Source: Hyalangium versicolor (GTDB lineage Bacteria; Myxococcota; Myxococcia; Myxococcales; Myxococcaceae). From it: 64,000 nucleotides of DNA. A program made the translations under genes and the position numbers. Within the stretch, counting starts at the first letter, position 1; every line of letters begins with the position of its first letter. Where the stretch lies: NCBI RefSeq assembly GCF_020103695.1, contig NZ_JAHXBF010000002.1, forward strand, positions 186,001 through 250,000, written 5' to 3'. Shown here in pieces: positions 26,546-35,140 of this stretch. Under the pieces are notes generated by a model. It did not search any database and had not been told where the DNA came from. It saw only the letters and a list, made by a program, of their open reading frames with translations.

Positions 26546-27445
26546 GTGCTGCTGCTCGTCCTCTACGTGGGGCTGGTCTATGCAGTGGCGCTGATCGCGG
26601 CGCTGCTGGCCACGGGTCCCGTCTGGCAGCGAGGTGCCGCGGTGGTGCTCGTCGCGGCGACGGCCCCTGTGCCCTATCTGGCGCCCAGCGATCACCCCAC
26701 CTACCGAGCGTTCCTGGCGCTGGGCAGTATCTGGTTCACGGCTCGCACCGTGGAGCTGCTCCGGGAACGGCGGCCTGTGCCCGTGGCGCGTCGGCTCTGG
26801 CACACCGTGGGACTGGTGGACACGCTGCGGGTGCAGCGCATCGCCCCTTCGCTGGATCGGCTCGCGTTGAGCCGGCTGCTCATCTGCGGGCCGCTGGTGG
26901 TCGCGGGCTGGGCCGGGGTGTATTTCAGCAGCCACTCCCTGTCGGGCGCGGCCCGGCTCGCAGTGCGATGGAGCACCGGCGTGGTGTTCACGTACTCAGC
27001 CGTGGAGACAGTGGTCTCTGTCGTGATCCTCTTCTATGGCCTGGTCGGTGTCGATCCGCGCCCGCTTCACGATGATCCGATCCGATCGAAGAGCATCACG
27101 GAGTTCTGGAGCCGCCGGTGGAACCGGGCGGTGCACCGCTTCCTGAAGCAGACCTTCTTCGCGCCGCTGGCCCGCCGTGGATACACGGAGCTGGGCTTGG
27201 CGCTGGCGTTCGTCGTCAGCGCGCTGATCCACTTCACCTTCATGGTGCCGGCGGTGGGGTTGGGCTGGGCGGCCGTGATGGGCGCCTTCTTCCTGCTGCA
27301 GCTTCCCTTCCTGTGGGCGGAGCGGGCCCTGGGTGTCGTCCGCTGGCGGGCCCCGTGGAACCGGGTGTGGACCCTGGGACTGCTGCTCCTCAGCTCTCCT
27401 CTCTTCGTCGAGCCGGTGCTCCAGATCGTCGACACCTGGGGATGA
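26546..27445 (+). CDS. MBOAT/wax-synthase-like membrane acyltransferase
   Basis: A 299-aa inner-membrane protein with about seven hydrophobic helices. The wax-synthase/MBOAT signature is present: SITEFWSRRWNRAVHRFLK at ~183-201 and the membrane-embedded active-site His229 in VSALIHFTF. Family members transfer acyl groups from CoA to alcohols, giving wax esters or acylated lipids. GTG at 26546 is used; no strong ribosome site is visible. Position between carboxylase genes fits a lipid-metabolism neighbourhood, but substrate is unknown. Confidence 0.85.
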   Translation: MLLLVLYVGLVYAVALIAALLATGPVWQRGAAVVLVAATAPVPYLAPSDHPTYRAFLALGSIWFTARTVELLRERRPVPVARRLWHTVGLVDTLRVQRIAPSLDRLALSRLLICGPLVVAGWAGVYFSSHSLSGAARLAVRWSTGVVFTYSAVETVVSVVILFYGLVGVDPRPLHDDPIRSKSITEFWSRRWNRAVHRFLKQTFFAPLARRGYTELGLALAFVVSALIHFTFMVPAVGLGWAAVMGAFFLLQLPFLWAERALGVVRWRAPWNRVWTLGLLLLSSPLFVEPVLQIVDTWG

Positions 27446-27572
27446 GCCGTGAGTTGAGGCAGACAGGTTGCCCTCACGAGTCAACCCGAGAGGGCGTGGT
27501 CTTCGCTCGAGCAGAGCCCTTTACTTCTCCCTGACTCCGCGACTGTCCTGATGAGCGGAGGGGGGAGGACAC

Positions 27573-29180
27573 ATGCCTGCAGGCTGCTCGAACCTGCTCC
27601 ATCTCTGCGCCGCTCGATGGTGGGTAACGCTGGTTCTTTGGGGGTTGATTGCGGGCTGCGCGACGGGACACCCAGGGCCGCCATTGGGCGGAGTGGCGAC
27701 GTTCAATGCACTGCGCTACCGGCCCTCCACTCCGGAGGATGCTCCCGACACGGCAGCGCGCAGGAAGCAGCAGCAGCTCGCACGCTCCGGTGGTGGAGGA
27801 CCTGCGGGGATGGTGGCCCGCTCGGTGCTGGGCGGACTGGTGCAGGTGGATCCCTTTGAAGCGGTGCTCACCTTTGCCGGGCTGAACAACGTTGGAGACC
27901 TGCCTGACCGCGACGCTCCTTTCACGCCAGAGGACGCGGCGGAGTTATACGACCGCTTGCTGGACAAGCCCGTCACCCTGGCCTGCTTTGGCCAGCGGCT
28001 CGTCGCCTCCTATCTGTTGCGCGAGGTGATGGAGGGCAACGAGGAGCTTCCCCGCGCTGTCCTGATCGAGCGTGTGGAACGTTTCCGAGGGTTGGCCGTG
28101 TTGCGGCCCGATGGCTACCTGGCATGGGCACTGACAGGCCAGACGCAACAGCGCGTGGCTCCCGTGGAGTGGAAGGACGGCGCGTTCCGAGCCCGTGCCT
28201 TCCAGGTGGGGCACTTCTACTCGGGCCGAAAAGGCCGGGCATTCTTCGCAGTGGACGAGCAGCTTCGGGAGGTCGGGCAATCCGGTGTCCTGGCTGAGGT
28301 GTATGACGACGCGGACGTCATCAGCCGGGTCCTGGACGGCTCGGAAGAGGCCTTCGTTGAGTTGGCCCTGGCCATCGGGAAGCTGCTGAGCCACCCCCTC
28401 CAGAGCGTGACGGACCTGGAGCAACTGCCCGAAGCGGTGGCTGCGCTCATCGAGAACTCGCCGGAGTACCTGGAGCGATTCCGGATGATGACGCGAGGAG
28501 AGCAGATCCGGGCGCTGTCGAAGCTGACCACCACGCTGCTGTCCACATACGGAGCGGCCGGAGGTACCTCGCGCACGTTGGCGGCAGTGGACAGTGGGCT
28601 GGAAACGGTCTCGGTGCCGACGCTCACACTGACAGCCGATGGGGCGCTGGCCATGGGACGCGTGGTGGTACCCGTCGGGCGAGTCGTCACCGCGCTGAGC
28701 GGCGGACCTGGAGCCGCGATCATCCTCCAGCGAGCCAACGACTCGGCGAGGCGAGGGCAGCCCGCAGCCCCTCAAGGTCCTGGGGAATGGGGACCCGCCC
28801 GTGAATCCATGAGCAAGCGCTCGGCCCGCTATCAGGAGCAGATCACCGGCCATTCCACCAGCGAGGCGTACTGGGTGGGCGGGAAGGATCTGAAGAGCGG
28901 AGGCGTGAAGTTCGACGGCTTCGAGGAGGGTGTCCTCCTCGAGGCCAAAGGACCTGGATACGCCAACAAGTTCGGCGCTGACCTGTTACCGAAGCGGTGG
29001 TTCACGGAATCAGGAGCCAAGCAACTCCTCGAGCAGGCGAGACGCCAAATCACGGTAGCTCCGGGTATCCCCATCCGGTGGCACATCGCCGAGGAGAAGG
29101 CCGCGAACGCCATCCGCAAGCTGTTGAGCGGTGAGAAGGTCGAGGGAATTCAGGTGGTCCACACACCTGCGTTGCAATAA
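27573..29180 (+). CDS. Lipoprotein-anchored polymorphic toxin with Tox-REase-5 nuclease domain
   Basis: A 535-aa predicted lipoprotein (LIAGC lipobox near residue 29; GGAGG upstream of the ATG). A long uncharacterised helical middle part leads to a C-terminal ~95-aa domain matching Tox-REase-5: RYQEQITG, then VKFDGFEEGVLLEAKGPGY with Asp448, Glu457 and Lys459 forming the restriction-endonuclease-like centre, then QARRQITVAPGIPIRWHIAE. The domain is a predicted DNase used in contact-dependent competition. The cognate Imm52 gene starts 10 bp downstream. Lower GC than neighbours suggests acquisition. Delivery route is not evident; anchoring of the toxin as a lipoprotein fits outer-membrane exchange or envelope display, which is inference. 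Confidence 0.87.
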   Translation: MPAGCSNLLHLCAARWWVTLVLWGLIAGCATGHPGPPLGGVATFNALRYRPSTPEDAPDTAARRKQQQLARSGGGGPAGMVARSVLGGLVQVDPFEAVLTFAGLNNVGDLPDRDAPFTPEDAAELYDRLLDKPVTLACFGQRLVASYLLREVMEGNEELPRAVLIERVERFRGLAVLRPDGYLAWALTGQTQQRVAPVEWKDGAFRARAFQVGHFYSGRKGRAFFAVDEQLREVGQSGVLAEVYDDADVISRVLDGSEEAFVELALAIGKLLSHPLQSVTDLEQLPEAVAALIENSPEYLERFRMMTRGEQIRALSKLTTTLLSTYGAAGGTSRTLAAVDSGLETVSVPTLTLTADGALAMGRVVVPVGRVVTALSGGPGAAIILQRANDSARRGQPAAPQGPGEWGPARESMSKRSARYQEQITGHSTSEAYWVGGKDLKSGGVKFDGFEEGVLLEAKGPGYANKFGADLLPKRWFTESGAKQLLEQARRQITVAPGIPIRWHIAEEKAANAIRKLLSGEKVEGIQVVHTPALQ

Positions 29181-29190
29181 GAGTGAGGTG

Positions 29191-29922
29191 ATGGTGGAGA
29201 CATACTTCATCGGCTCTTACTGGGGAGCGCGCCAGGAGGATGCAGCGACGTGCGCCCAACGTCTGGCAGCCATGATTCAGCGTCTGGCGCCGATCGACCC
29301 ACTGTTCACCAGTTGGTACAAGGGTGCGAAGACGCTCAAGCTATCACTCACACGGCCACTGGAACTCGACCTGCCCGCCCTCACCCAGTACGTCCAGCGC
29401 AACCTCATGCGCGACGACAGGCGGAAACCCATGGAACAGCTGGGCTTCAGTGTGGGTCTATGGAACGGGTGCCAGGGGGAAAATGATGCCTGGTTGAGGA
29501 TTTTCTGCGGCGGGTCTTCCGAGCATGTGGGCAACAGCTGTCTTCTCACTGCTCCTCATAAAGGACCGGGTTCGGAGCGCGTCTTGATGACCGAATTCCA
29601 GACGCAAGCGCTGCGAGCGCTCGCGTCTGCATGGGATCCCGACTGGGGCGTGGCCATTTCTCATGACCACCGTGACATCATCGACCAAAAGTCCCCAGAG
29701 GTGTGGATAGGTTGGGTGACCTATCTCTCCCGCCGTCTGGGCCGTGTCCCCCCGCTCCCCGCGCCCGTACGCATCGAGCCCGTGGAGGACAAAGGCGCGC
29801 TCGTCATCCTCACGCCCGAGCGCTTCACCGCCTCCAACCCCGAGCACGTTGCCCTGGCCGAGCGGGTCCGCGAACTCCTGGACCGCGCGGGGCTGCTCAC
29901 CGTGAAGCCAGCGGCCCGCTGA
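29191..29922 (+). CDS. Imm52-family immunity protein
   Basis: A 243-aa cytoplasmic protein beginning MVETYFIGSYWGARQEDA, the characteristic Imm52 start (Y-GSYWG...RxE...CA-R). The start at 29191 follows a GTGAGG site; the ORF extension to 29131 overlaps the toxin gene. It lies directly downstream of the Tox-REase-5 toxin, the usual order for toxin-immunity pairs, and should bind and block that nuclease. The last 45 residues are a GC-richer tail (RIEPVEDKGALVILTPERF). Confidence 0.88.
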   Translation: MVETYFIGSYWGARQEDAATCAQRLAAMIQRLAPIDPLFTSWYKGAKTLKLSLTRPLELDLPALTQYVQRNLMRDDRRKPMEQLGFSVGLWNGCQGENDAWLRIFCGGSSEHVGNSCLLTAPHKGPGSERVLMTEFQTQALRALASAWDPDWGVAISHDHRDIIDQKSPEVWIGWVTYLSRRLGRVPPLPAPVRIEPVEDKGALVILTPERFTASNPEHVALAERVRELLDRAGLLTVKPAAR

Positions 29923-29940
29923 GCACCAGCCCCACTCAGC
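29918..29940. terminator. Possible terminator between convergent genes
   Basis: GCTGAG-N11-CTCAGC is a perfect 6-bp stem spanning the imm52 stop codon, facing the convergent lipoprotein gene. Weak stem, no T-run. Confidence 0.3.
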
Positions 29941-29949
29941 TCATCCGAG

Positions 29950-30336
29950 CTACGGACTCCCGGACCCCTTGCGCTCTCCCGCTGGCGGACTCCGCGGTCC
30001 CGGACGAGCCCCCCCGTCCTCCGGCGAGCGCTGCGGAGCCCCCGCATCCGAAGCAGTGCCGCCATCCGACTCACTCCGCCGCCCCCACTCGCCCGCGGCC
30101 GGCGGCGTGCTGGCACCCTTCGGTGGCTCCCGCACCGGAGCAGGTGCCGTATCTCCGACGCCGGTCGCACCGTGCTGGCGCGGCGCCTCCGGAGCGGGCG
30201 TGGCCGGGGATGGGGTGGCCTCGGGGGGACTGACCTGAGCCGGCTTCTCGGCGGGCGGAGGCGTCACGAGCTTGCCGTCCTCACACCCCACCCACAACAG
30301 CGCGGTGAACAGGATCGGTCCAAGAGCTTTGCGCAC
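29950..30336 (-). CDS. Small Pro-rich lipoprotein
   Basis: A 128-aa lipoprotein. GTG at 30336 is chosen because GGAGGAA lies 9 bp upstream and it gives a compact signal peptide (RKALGPILFTALLWVGCED); the ORF extension to 30372 would overlap the preceding gene. The mature chain is almost wholly disordered, rich in Pro, Ala, Glu and Gly. It follows the 31544 lipoprotein gene by 32 bp and is probably cotranscribed. Role unknown; possibly an envelope spacer. Confidence 0.7.
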   Translation of the reverse strand: MRKALGPILFTALLWVGCEDGKLVTPPPAEKPAQVSPPEATPSPATPAPEAPRQHGATGVGDTAPAPVREPPKGASTPPAAGEWGRRSESDGGTASDAGAPQRSPEDGGARPGPRSPPAGERKGSGSP

Positions 30337-30368
30337 GGCGAAATTCCTCCTATCGAGCGATGGCGCTA

Positions 30369-31544
30369 TCACGGTCCGCCGGGCCCGGGCCAGAAAGCCG
30401 GAGCACTGGCCTCCTCCGCCGACACGATGCGCTCCTTCGTCTTCGCGTCCCAGACCTGCGCGGACCGCGGATCCCCATAGTTGGCGACCAGCAGCCAGCC
30501 CTCCTGCAACACGATGTCCAGGTAGTCATTCGGCTTCGCGAACAGGCCCTCCAACTCCACCAGCTTCCCGTCCTGCTCCCAGGCAATCGGCGCCCCCGGG
30601 TACAGGAACTCTCCTCCCAGCGTCCCCCGGTAATAGAGCTTGCCGCCCGGCGTCGAGAGGACCATCCACTGCCCGGACTCATCCAGCCCGGGGAAGGCCT
30701 TGTCCAGCTTCTTCACCGCAGGCTCCGCAGCCTCCTCGCCAGGATTGTGGTGCGAGGGCGAAGCCTTCGCCACCGGCAGCAGGCGCTGGTTCACCTTGAG
30801 TTCCAGGACACCCGGCGAGAGGTCCGATCCATAGGACGTCGCGACCGTCTCGATGCGCTTCCACCCGCCCGCCTCGAGCCGGTACGCGTGCGCCAACCCC
30901 GCGCTTCCTTCCCCGCCGCCCACCGGATAGCGCGTCCCCTCGAAGGTGATGAACTTCTTACCGCCGGGCCCCTTCTCGGCCTTGCGCGCCACGTACGCAT
31001 CCGAGATCAACGCCACCGGGACCCCTTCCTTGTCGAAGCCCAGTTGCTCGAGGGCCGGCTGGTCCTGTCCCCCCGCATCCTTCCCTCCCGGCAGCGTCTT
31101 CAAGTCGAGCGGCTTGCCGCTGTGCGCCACCAGGTCCACCCGCCACGCCTTGGGCACTTCGCCCTCACCCGAGGGCCACGTGAACACGAGCCCCTCCTTC
31201 CCATCCGGGCTCCAGGACACCATGGACCGGTCGCACGCCGCGTCGAACGAGAACACCTTCGTCGGCTCCCCCGAGGGCAGCGGCTGTCTCACCCAATCGC
31301 AGCGCTCCGGGTCCGACGGCCTCAAGAACGACAGAGCGGGCCCCGTAGCCACAGCGGGGGCAGCAGGTGGGGGCGCGGGGACAGGCTCAGGAGCGGGCGG
31401 GGCGGCGGGAGCCTTGGCCGGGGCAACTGCCGCCGTCGGCGCACCCGCGTCCTGGGCCGCACTGGCCGGAGGGTTGTTGGACTTACAGCCCGCCAGGGCG
31501 AGAGCGGCGAACGGCAACGCACGGCTCCAGCGTCGCAGAGACAT
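30369..31544 (-). CDS. Lipoprotein with WD/TolB-like beta-propeller character
   Basis: A 391-aa predicted lipoprotein. The start at 31544 (MSLRRWSRALPFAALALAGC) has AGGAG 6 bp upstream and an ALAGC lipobox; the ORF extension to 31760 runs antisense through the next gene. After an Ala/Pro linker (to ~75) come repeats such as SMVSWSPDGKEGLVFTWPSG and ESGQWMVLSTPGGKLYYRG, suggesting a beta-propeller. No catalytic motif seen. Divergent from the biotin carboxylase gene and upstream of the small lipoprotein. Confidence 0.75.
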   Translation of the reverse strand: MSLRRWSRALPFAALALAGCKSNNPPASAAQDAGAPTAAVAPAKAPAAPPAPEPVPAPPPAAPAVATGPALSFLRPSDPERCDWVRQPLPSGEPTKVFSFDAACDRSMVSWSPDGKEGLVFTWPSGEGEVPKAWRVDLVAHSGKPLDLKTLPGGKDAGGQDQPALEQLGFDKEGVPVALISDAYVARKAEKGPGGKKFITFEGTRYPVGGGEGSAGLAHAYRLEAGGWKRIETVATSYGSDLSPGVLELKVNQRLLPVAKASPSHHNPGEEAAEPAVKKLDKAFPGLDESGQWMVLSTPGGKLYYRGTLGGEFLYPGAPIAWEQDGKLVELEGLFAKPNDYLDIVLQEGWLLVANYGDPRSAQVWDAKTKERIVSAEEASAPAFWPGPGGP

Positions 31545-31671
31545 GAGGCTCCTCGGGAGTCCAAAGTAGAACAACGCGGGCAGACTATCCTCGCTCCGGA
31601 GCGGGGAGTCACTCTCCATGGACTCCACGGCGTTCACCGAGCCGGTGCCCGCGTGTGCTAAAGGGCACCCC

Positions 31672-33189
31672 ATGCCCAAGATTCGCAAGATCCTCATCGC
31701 CAACCGCGGAGAGATCGCCATCCGGGTGATGCGCACCTGCAAGGAGCTCGGCATCGCCACAGTGGCCGTCTACTCCGAGGCGGACCGCTCCGCACTGCAC
31801 GTGCGCATGGCCGACCAGGCCTACTTCGTCGGCCCACCGCCCTCCCGAGAGAGCTACCTGGTGCAGGACCGCATCCTCGAGGCGGCGAAGAAGTCCGGCG
31901 CGGACGCCATCCACCCGGGCTACGGCTTCCTCTCGGAGAACGCCTCCTTCGTGCGCGCGTGCGAGAAGGCGGGGATCCTCTTCATCGGCCCGCCGGCCTC
32001 CGCCATGGACGCCATGGGCGAGAAGACGCGTGCCCGGCAGAACATGATCAAGGCGGGCGTCCCCGTGGTCCCCGGCACCGCCGAGCCCATCGCCACCGAG
32101 GAGGAGGCACGGGCGTACGCGGAGAAGATCGGCTTCCCCATCATGCTCAAGGCCGCGGGCGGCGGTGGCGGCAAGGGCATGCGCCGCGTGGAGAACCTCC
32201 AGGAGTTCTCGTCCGCGTGGCGCGGCGCCAAGGGCGAGGCCCTCAACGCCTTCGGCAATGACGCCGTCTACATCGAGAAGTACCTGGAGAAGCCACACCA
32301 CGTGGAGATCCAGGTCTTCGCCGACCAGCACGGCACGGTGGTGCACCTGAACGAGCGCGAGTGCTCGGCGCAGCGCCGCCACCAGAAGGTGGTGGAGGAG
32401 ACACCCAGCCCCATCCTCTCCCCGGAGATGCGGGCGAAGATGGGCGCGGTGGCGGTACAGGCCGCCAAGGCGGTGAACTACGTGGGCGCCGGGACGGTGG
32501 AGTTCCTGGTGGACGTGCACCGCAACTTCTACTTCCTGGAGATGAACACGCGCCTCCAGGTGGAGCACCCTGTCACGGAGTGGGTGACGGGCCTGGACCT
32601 GGTGGCGCTGCAGATCAAGGTCGCCGAGGGCGAGAAGCTGCCCTTCACCCAGGCGCCCACGCCCCACGGCCACGCCATCGAGGTGCGCATCTACGCGGAG
32701 GATCCGGCGCGCAACTTCATGCCGAGCCCCGGGAGGATCCAATACCTGCGCGTGCCGGGTGGCCCCAACGTGCGGGACGACTCGGGCGTGTACGCGGGCT
32801 ACACGGTGCCCAACTTCTATGACCCGATGATCTCCAAGCTCTCCGTGTGGGCGCCCACGCGGACCGAGGCCATCGCCCGGGCCCAACGCGCGCTGAGCGA
32901 GTACGTGGTGAAGGGCATCACCACCAACACGCGCTACCTGAAGGCCATCGTCGGGCACCCCGAGTTCGTGGGCGGCGACTACGACACGAGCTTCCTCACG
33001 CGCGAGCACAACACGCTGTTGGGCCAGGACGATCCGCAGTTGCAGGAAGTGGCGCTGCTGGCGAGCGCGGTGTTCGCGCACCAGCGAGACCAGAAGCGCG
33101 CCAAGACGCTGCCCCAGAAGGCCGGCGCGGCGGCGAGCGCGGGCGGCATGTCCCCGTGGCGGCTGGGCCTGCGCACCCGTCGGCGTTAG
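31672..33189 (+). CDS. accC: Acetyl/propionyl-CoA carboxylase, biotin carboxylase subunit
   Basis: A 505-aa ATP-grasp enzyme that carboxylates biotin using ATP and bicarbonate. Seen: KILIANRGEIAIRVMRTCKE, HPGYGFLSENASF, the glycine-rich ATP lid AAGGGGGKGMR, RECSAQRRHQKVVEE, EMNTRLQVEHPVTEW and the C-terminal biotin-carboxylase domain; length is slightly above the bacterial ~450 through a Lys/Ala-rich tail. The start at 31672 (MPKIRKI) is preceded by AAGGG. The carrier protein follows in the same operon, and the carboxyltransferase is at 24182. Confidence 0.94.
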   Translation: MPKIRKILIANRGEIAIRVMRTCKELGIATVAVYSEADRSALHVRMADQAYFVGPPPSRESYLVQDRILEAAKKSGADAIHPGYGFLSENASFVRACEKAGILFIGPPASAMDAMGEKTRARQNMIKAGVPVVPGTAEPIATEEEARAYAEKIGFPIMLKAAGGGGGKGMRRVENLQEFSSAWRGAKGEALNAFGNDAVYIEKYLEKPHHVEIQVFADQHGTVVHLNERECSAQRRHQKVVEETPSPILSPEMRAKMGAVAVQAAKAVNYVGAGTVEFLVDVHRNFYFLEMNTRLQVEHPVTEWVTGLDLVALQIKVAEGEKLPFTQAPTPHGHAIEVRIYAEDPARNFMPSPGRIQYLRVPGGPNVRDDSGVYAGYTVPNFYDPMISKLSVWAPTRTEAIARAQRALSEYVVKGITTNTRYLKAIVGHPEFVGGDYDTSFLTREHNTLLGQDDPQLQEVALLASAVFAHQRDQKRAKTLPQKAGAAASAGGMSPWRLGLRTRRR

Positions 33190-33214
33190 CACTCCCCCTC
33201 TCCCGAGACACTCC

Positions 33215-33724
33215 ATGCGTTACTTCGCGAAGCTGCAGGGCCAGAAGGAAGCGGTGCCGGTGGACATCGAGCACCTGGGGGGCACCCAGTACCGGCTGAC
33301 GCTCCACGACAAGACGTACACGGTGGACGCGCTCACGCTGGACCATGGCGCGGTGTCCATGCTGGTGGATGGCACCTCCTACCCCGTCGAGTTCGAGGAG
33401 AACGGGGACGAGGTGGGCGTCCTGGTGCGCGGCCAGGTGAGCCGCGTGGATGTGGCCGACGAGCGGCGGCTGCGGCTGCGCGCGGGCTCGGCCGGCTTCA
33501 CCGCCGAGGGCAAGCAGGTCATCAACGCGCCCATGCCCGGCAAGGTGGTGAAGGTCCTCATCAAGCTGGGCGACGAGGTGAAGGAGGGCCAGGGCCTGGT
33601 CGTCGTGGAAGCCATGAAGATGGAGAACGAGCTGAAGAGCCCCAAGGCCGGCAAGGTGGTGGAGCTGCTCGCCAAGGAGGGCACGACGGTCGAGAACAAC
33701 GCGAAGCTCGTGGTGGTGGAGTGA
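33215..33724 (+). CDS. Biotin carboxyl carrier (biotinyl-domain) protein
   Basis: A 169-aa carrier. The C-terminal biotinyl domain has EAMKM with biotinylated Lys135, preceded by APMPGKVVKVLIKLGDEVKEG. The N-terminal half (1-100) resembles the BT/linker region of acyl-CoA carboxylase alpha chains. It follows the biotin carboxylase by 25 bp; together with it and pccB it would form a three-chain acyl-CoA carboxylase. Confidence 0.93.
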   Translation: MRYFAKLQGQKEAVPVDIEHLGGTQYRLTLHDKTYTVDALTLDHGAVSMLVDGTSYPVEFEENGDEVGVLVRGQVSRVDVADERRLRLRAGSAGFTAEGKQVINAPMPGKVVKVLIKLGDEVKEGQGLVVVEAMKMENELKSPKAGKVVELLAKEGTTVENNAKLVVVE

Positions 33725-33728
33725 CATC

Positions 33729-34244
33729 ATGGAGATGCTCTGCACCCTGCGCAGCGCGACGGAGTCCCAGCGCCAGGCGCTGTTGAAGGAACCGGAGCGG
33801 ATGCAGGACTTCCTGGATGACGAGGAGGACTTCGGGGACTCCGATGGAGCGAAGTTCCTCGAGCTCGACATCGGAGAGACGTGGCACGGGCTCCAGTACC
33901 TGCTGACGGAGACGGCCTGGGAGGGCGCGGCGCCGCTGGACTTCCTCGTGCGCGGAGGAGAGGACGTGGGCGACATCCCCTCCGATGAGGGCACGGCGCG
34001 CGTCTTCAAGCCTGCCGAGGTGAAGAAGCTCTCCGAGGCGCTGCAGGGCCTCTCGCAGGCCACGCTGCGCCAACGCTTCGATCCCGCGAAGCTCCAGCAG
34101 CTCGACATCTACCCAGGGCTCTGGGACGAGCCGGCCGACGACACGGATCCGCTGGAGGAGCTGATCAGCTACTTCGCGGAGCTGAAGAAGTTCGTGAGCC
34201 ACGTGGCGCAGCGCGGGCACTCGCTGCTGGTGCACATCGGCTGA
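33729..34244 (+). CDS. YfbM-like (DUF1877) protein
   Basis: A 171-aa cytoplasmic protein matching the DUF1877/YfbM pattern: an N-terminal helical part, LELDIGETWHGLQYLLTE at ~43-60, and a C-terminal DPLEELISYFAELKKFV helix. Function of the family is unknown. It starts 4 bp after the biotin carrier stop, so it is in the carboxylase operon by position. Convergent with the TSUP gene. Confidence 0.8.
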   Translation: MEMLCTLRSATESQRQALLKEPERMQDFLDDEEDFGDSDGAKFLELDIGETWHGLQYLLTETAWEGAAPLDFLVRGGEDVGDIPSDEGTARVFKPAEVKKLSEALQGLSQATLRQRFDPAKLQQLDIYPGLWDEPADDTDPLEELISYFAELKKFVSHVAQRGHSLLVHIG

Positions 34245-34253
34245 GCCAGCCGC

Positions 34254-35021
34254 TCACCCCATCAGCAGGTCGCGGCCCAGTTTGAGCACCAGCGCCGCCA
34301 CCACGGCGAGCACCACCTTGCGCACCAGCTTGTCCCCGCCCTTCACGGTGAGGTGGGCGCCGATCCACGCGCCAGCGAACTGGGCCACGGCCATCGGCAG
34401 GGCCACGTGCCACAGCACCACGCCCTTCCAGGTGAAGATCACCACCGAGGCGATGTTGGAGGCGAAGTTGACGACCTTGGCATCCGCGGACGCGCGCACC
34501 AGCCCGTGGCCCAGCAGGGTGGAGAAGGCCACGATGAGGAAGGTGCCCGTCCCCGGGCCGAAGAAGCCGTCATAGGCGCCAATGAGGAGCGCCACCCCGC
34601 CCCCGAGCAGCCGCAGCTTCGCCAGGGGCGGCTCCGGCCGGTCTCCCGGAGGAGGCCCCTTGCGGAAGGCCAGGAAGGCCGCCACGGCGATCAACAGCAC
34701 CAGCACCAGCGGCTTGAGCACCTCCGGCTTCACCCACAGTACCAGCCGCGCTCCCGCGAACGCGCCCAGCAGCCCCAGCGGGAAGCTCACCCACGCCAGC
34801 TTCCCGCTCAGCAGCCTCGCGCGAGAGAAGCGCACCAGCGCAGAGAAGGCCCCGAAGACGGACTGGCCCTTGTTGGTACCGAGCGCCACGTGCGGCGGCA
34901 GTCCCGTGGTCAACAGAATGGGCAGCGTGATGAGCCCGCCTCCTCCCGCGATGGCATCCACGCACCCGGCGCACAGGGCCGCCAGGCACAACAGGGCGAG
35001 TTCGAGGCCGGTCACGTCCAA
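34254..35021 (-). CDS. TauE/SafE (TSUP) family membrane permease
   Basis: A 255-aa inner-membrane protein with about eight hydrophobic segments. The family repeats are visible: an N-terminal GCVDAIAGGGGLITLPILL and a second half with IGAYDGFFGPGTGTFLIV. TSUP proteins export sulfite, sulfoacetate or related anions; the substrate here is not deducible. The start at 35021 matches the family N-terminus. Confidence 0.9.
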   Translation of the reverse strand: MDVTGLELALLCLAALCAGCVDAIAGGGGLITLPILLTTGLPPHVALGTNKGQSVFGAFSALVRFSRARLLSGKLAWVSFPLGLLGAFAGARLVLWVKPEVLKPLVLVLLIAVAAFLAFRKGPPPGDRPEPPLAKLRLLGGGVALLIGAYDGFFGPGTGTFLIVAFSTLLGHGLVRASADAKVVNFASNIASVVIFTWKGVVLWHVALPMAVAQFAGAWIGAHLTVKGGDKLVRKVVLAVVAALVLKLGRDLLMG

Positions 35022-35140
35022 GGTGGAGCCCTCCTCCAGGCGGGCGGCGCTCCCACTACCACGCCCGCTGGCCGCTTGCTTGCGCCCCGGCCCAACCTGA
35101 GCATCAATCCCCAGACCGCTTCCCGCCGAGGGTCCTCACC

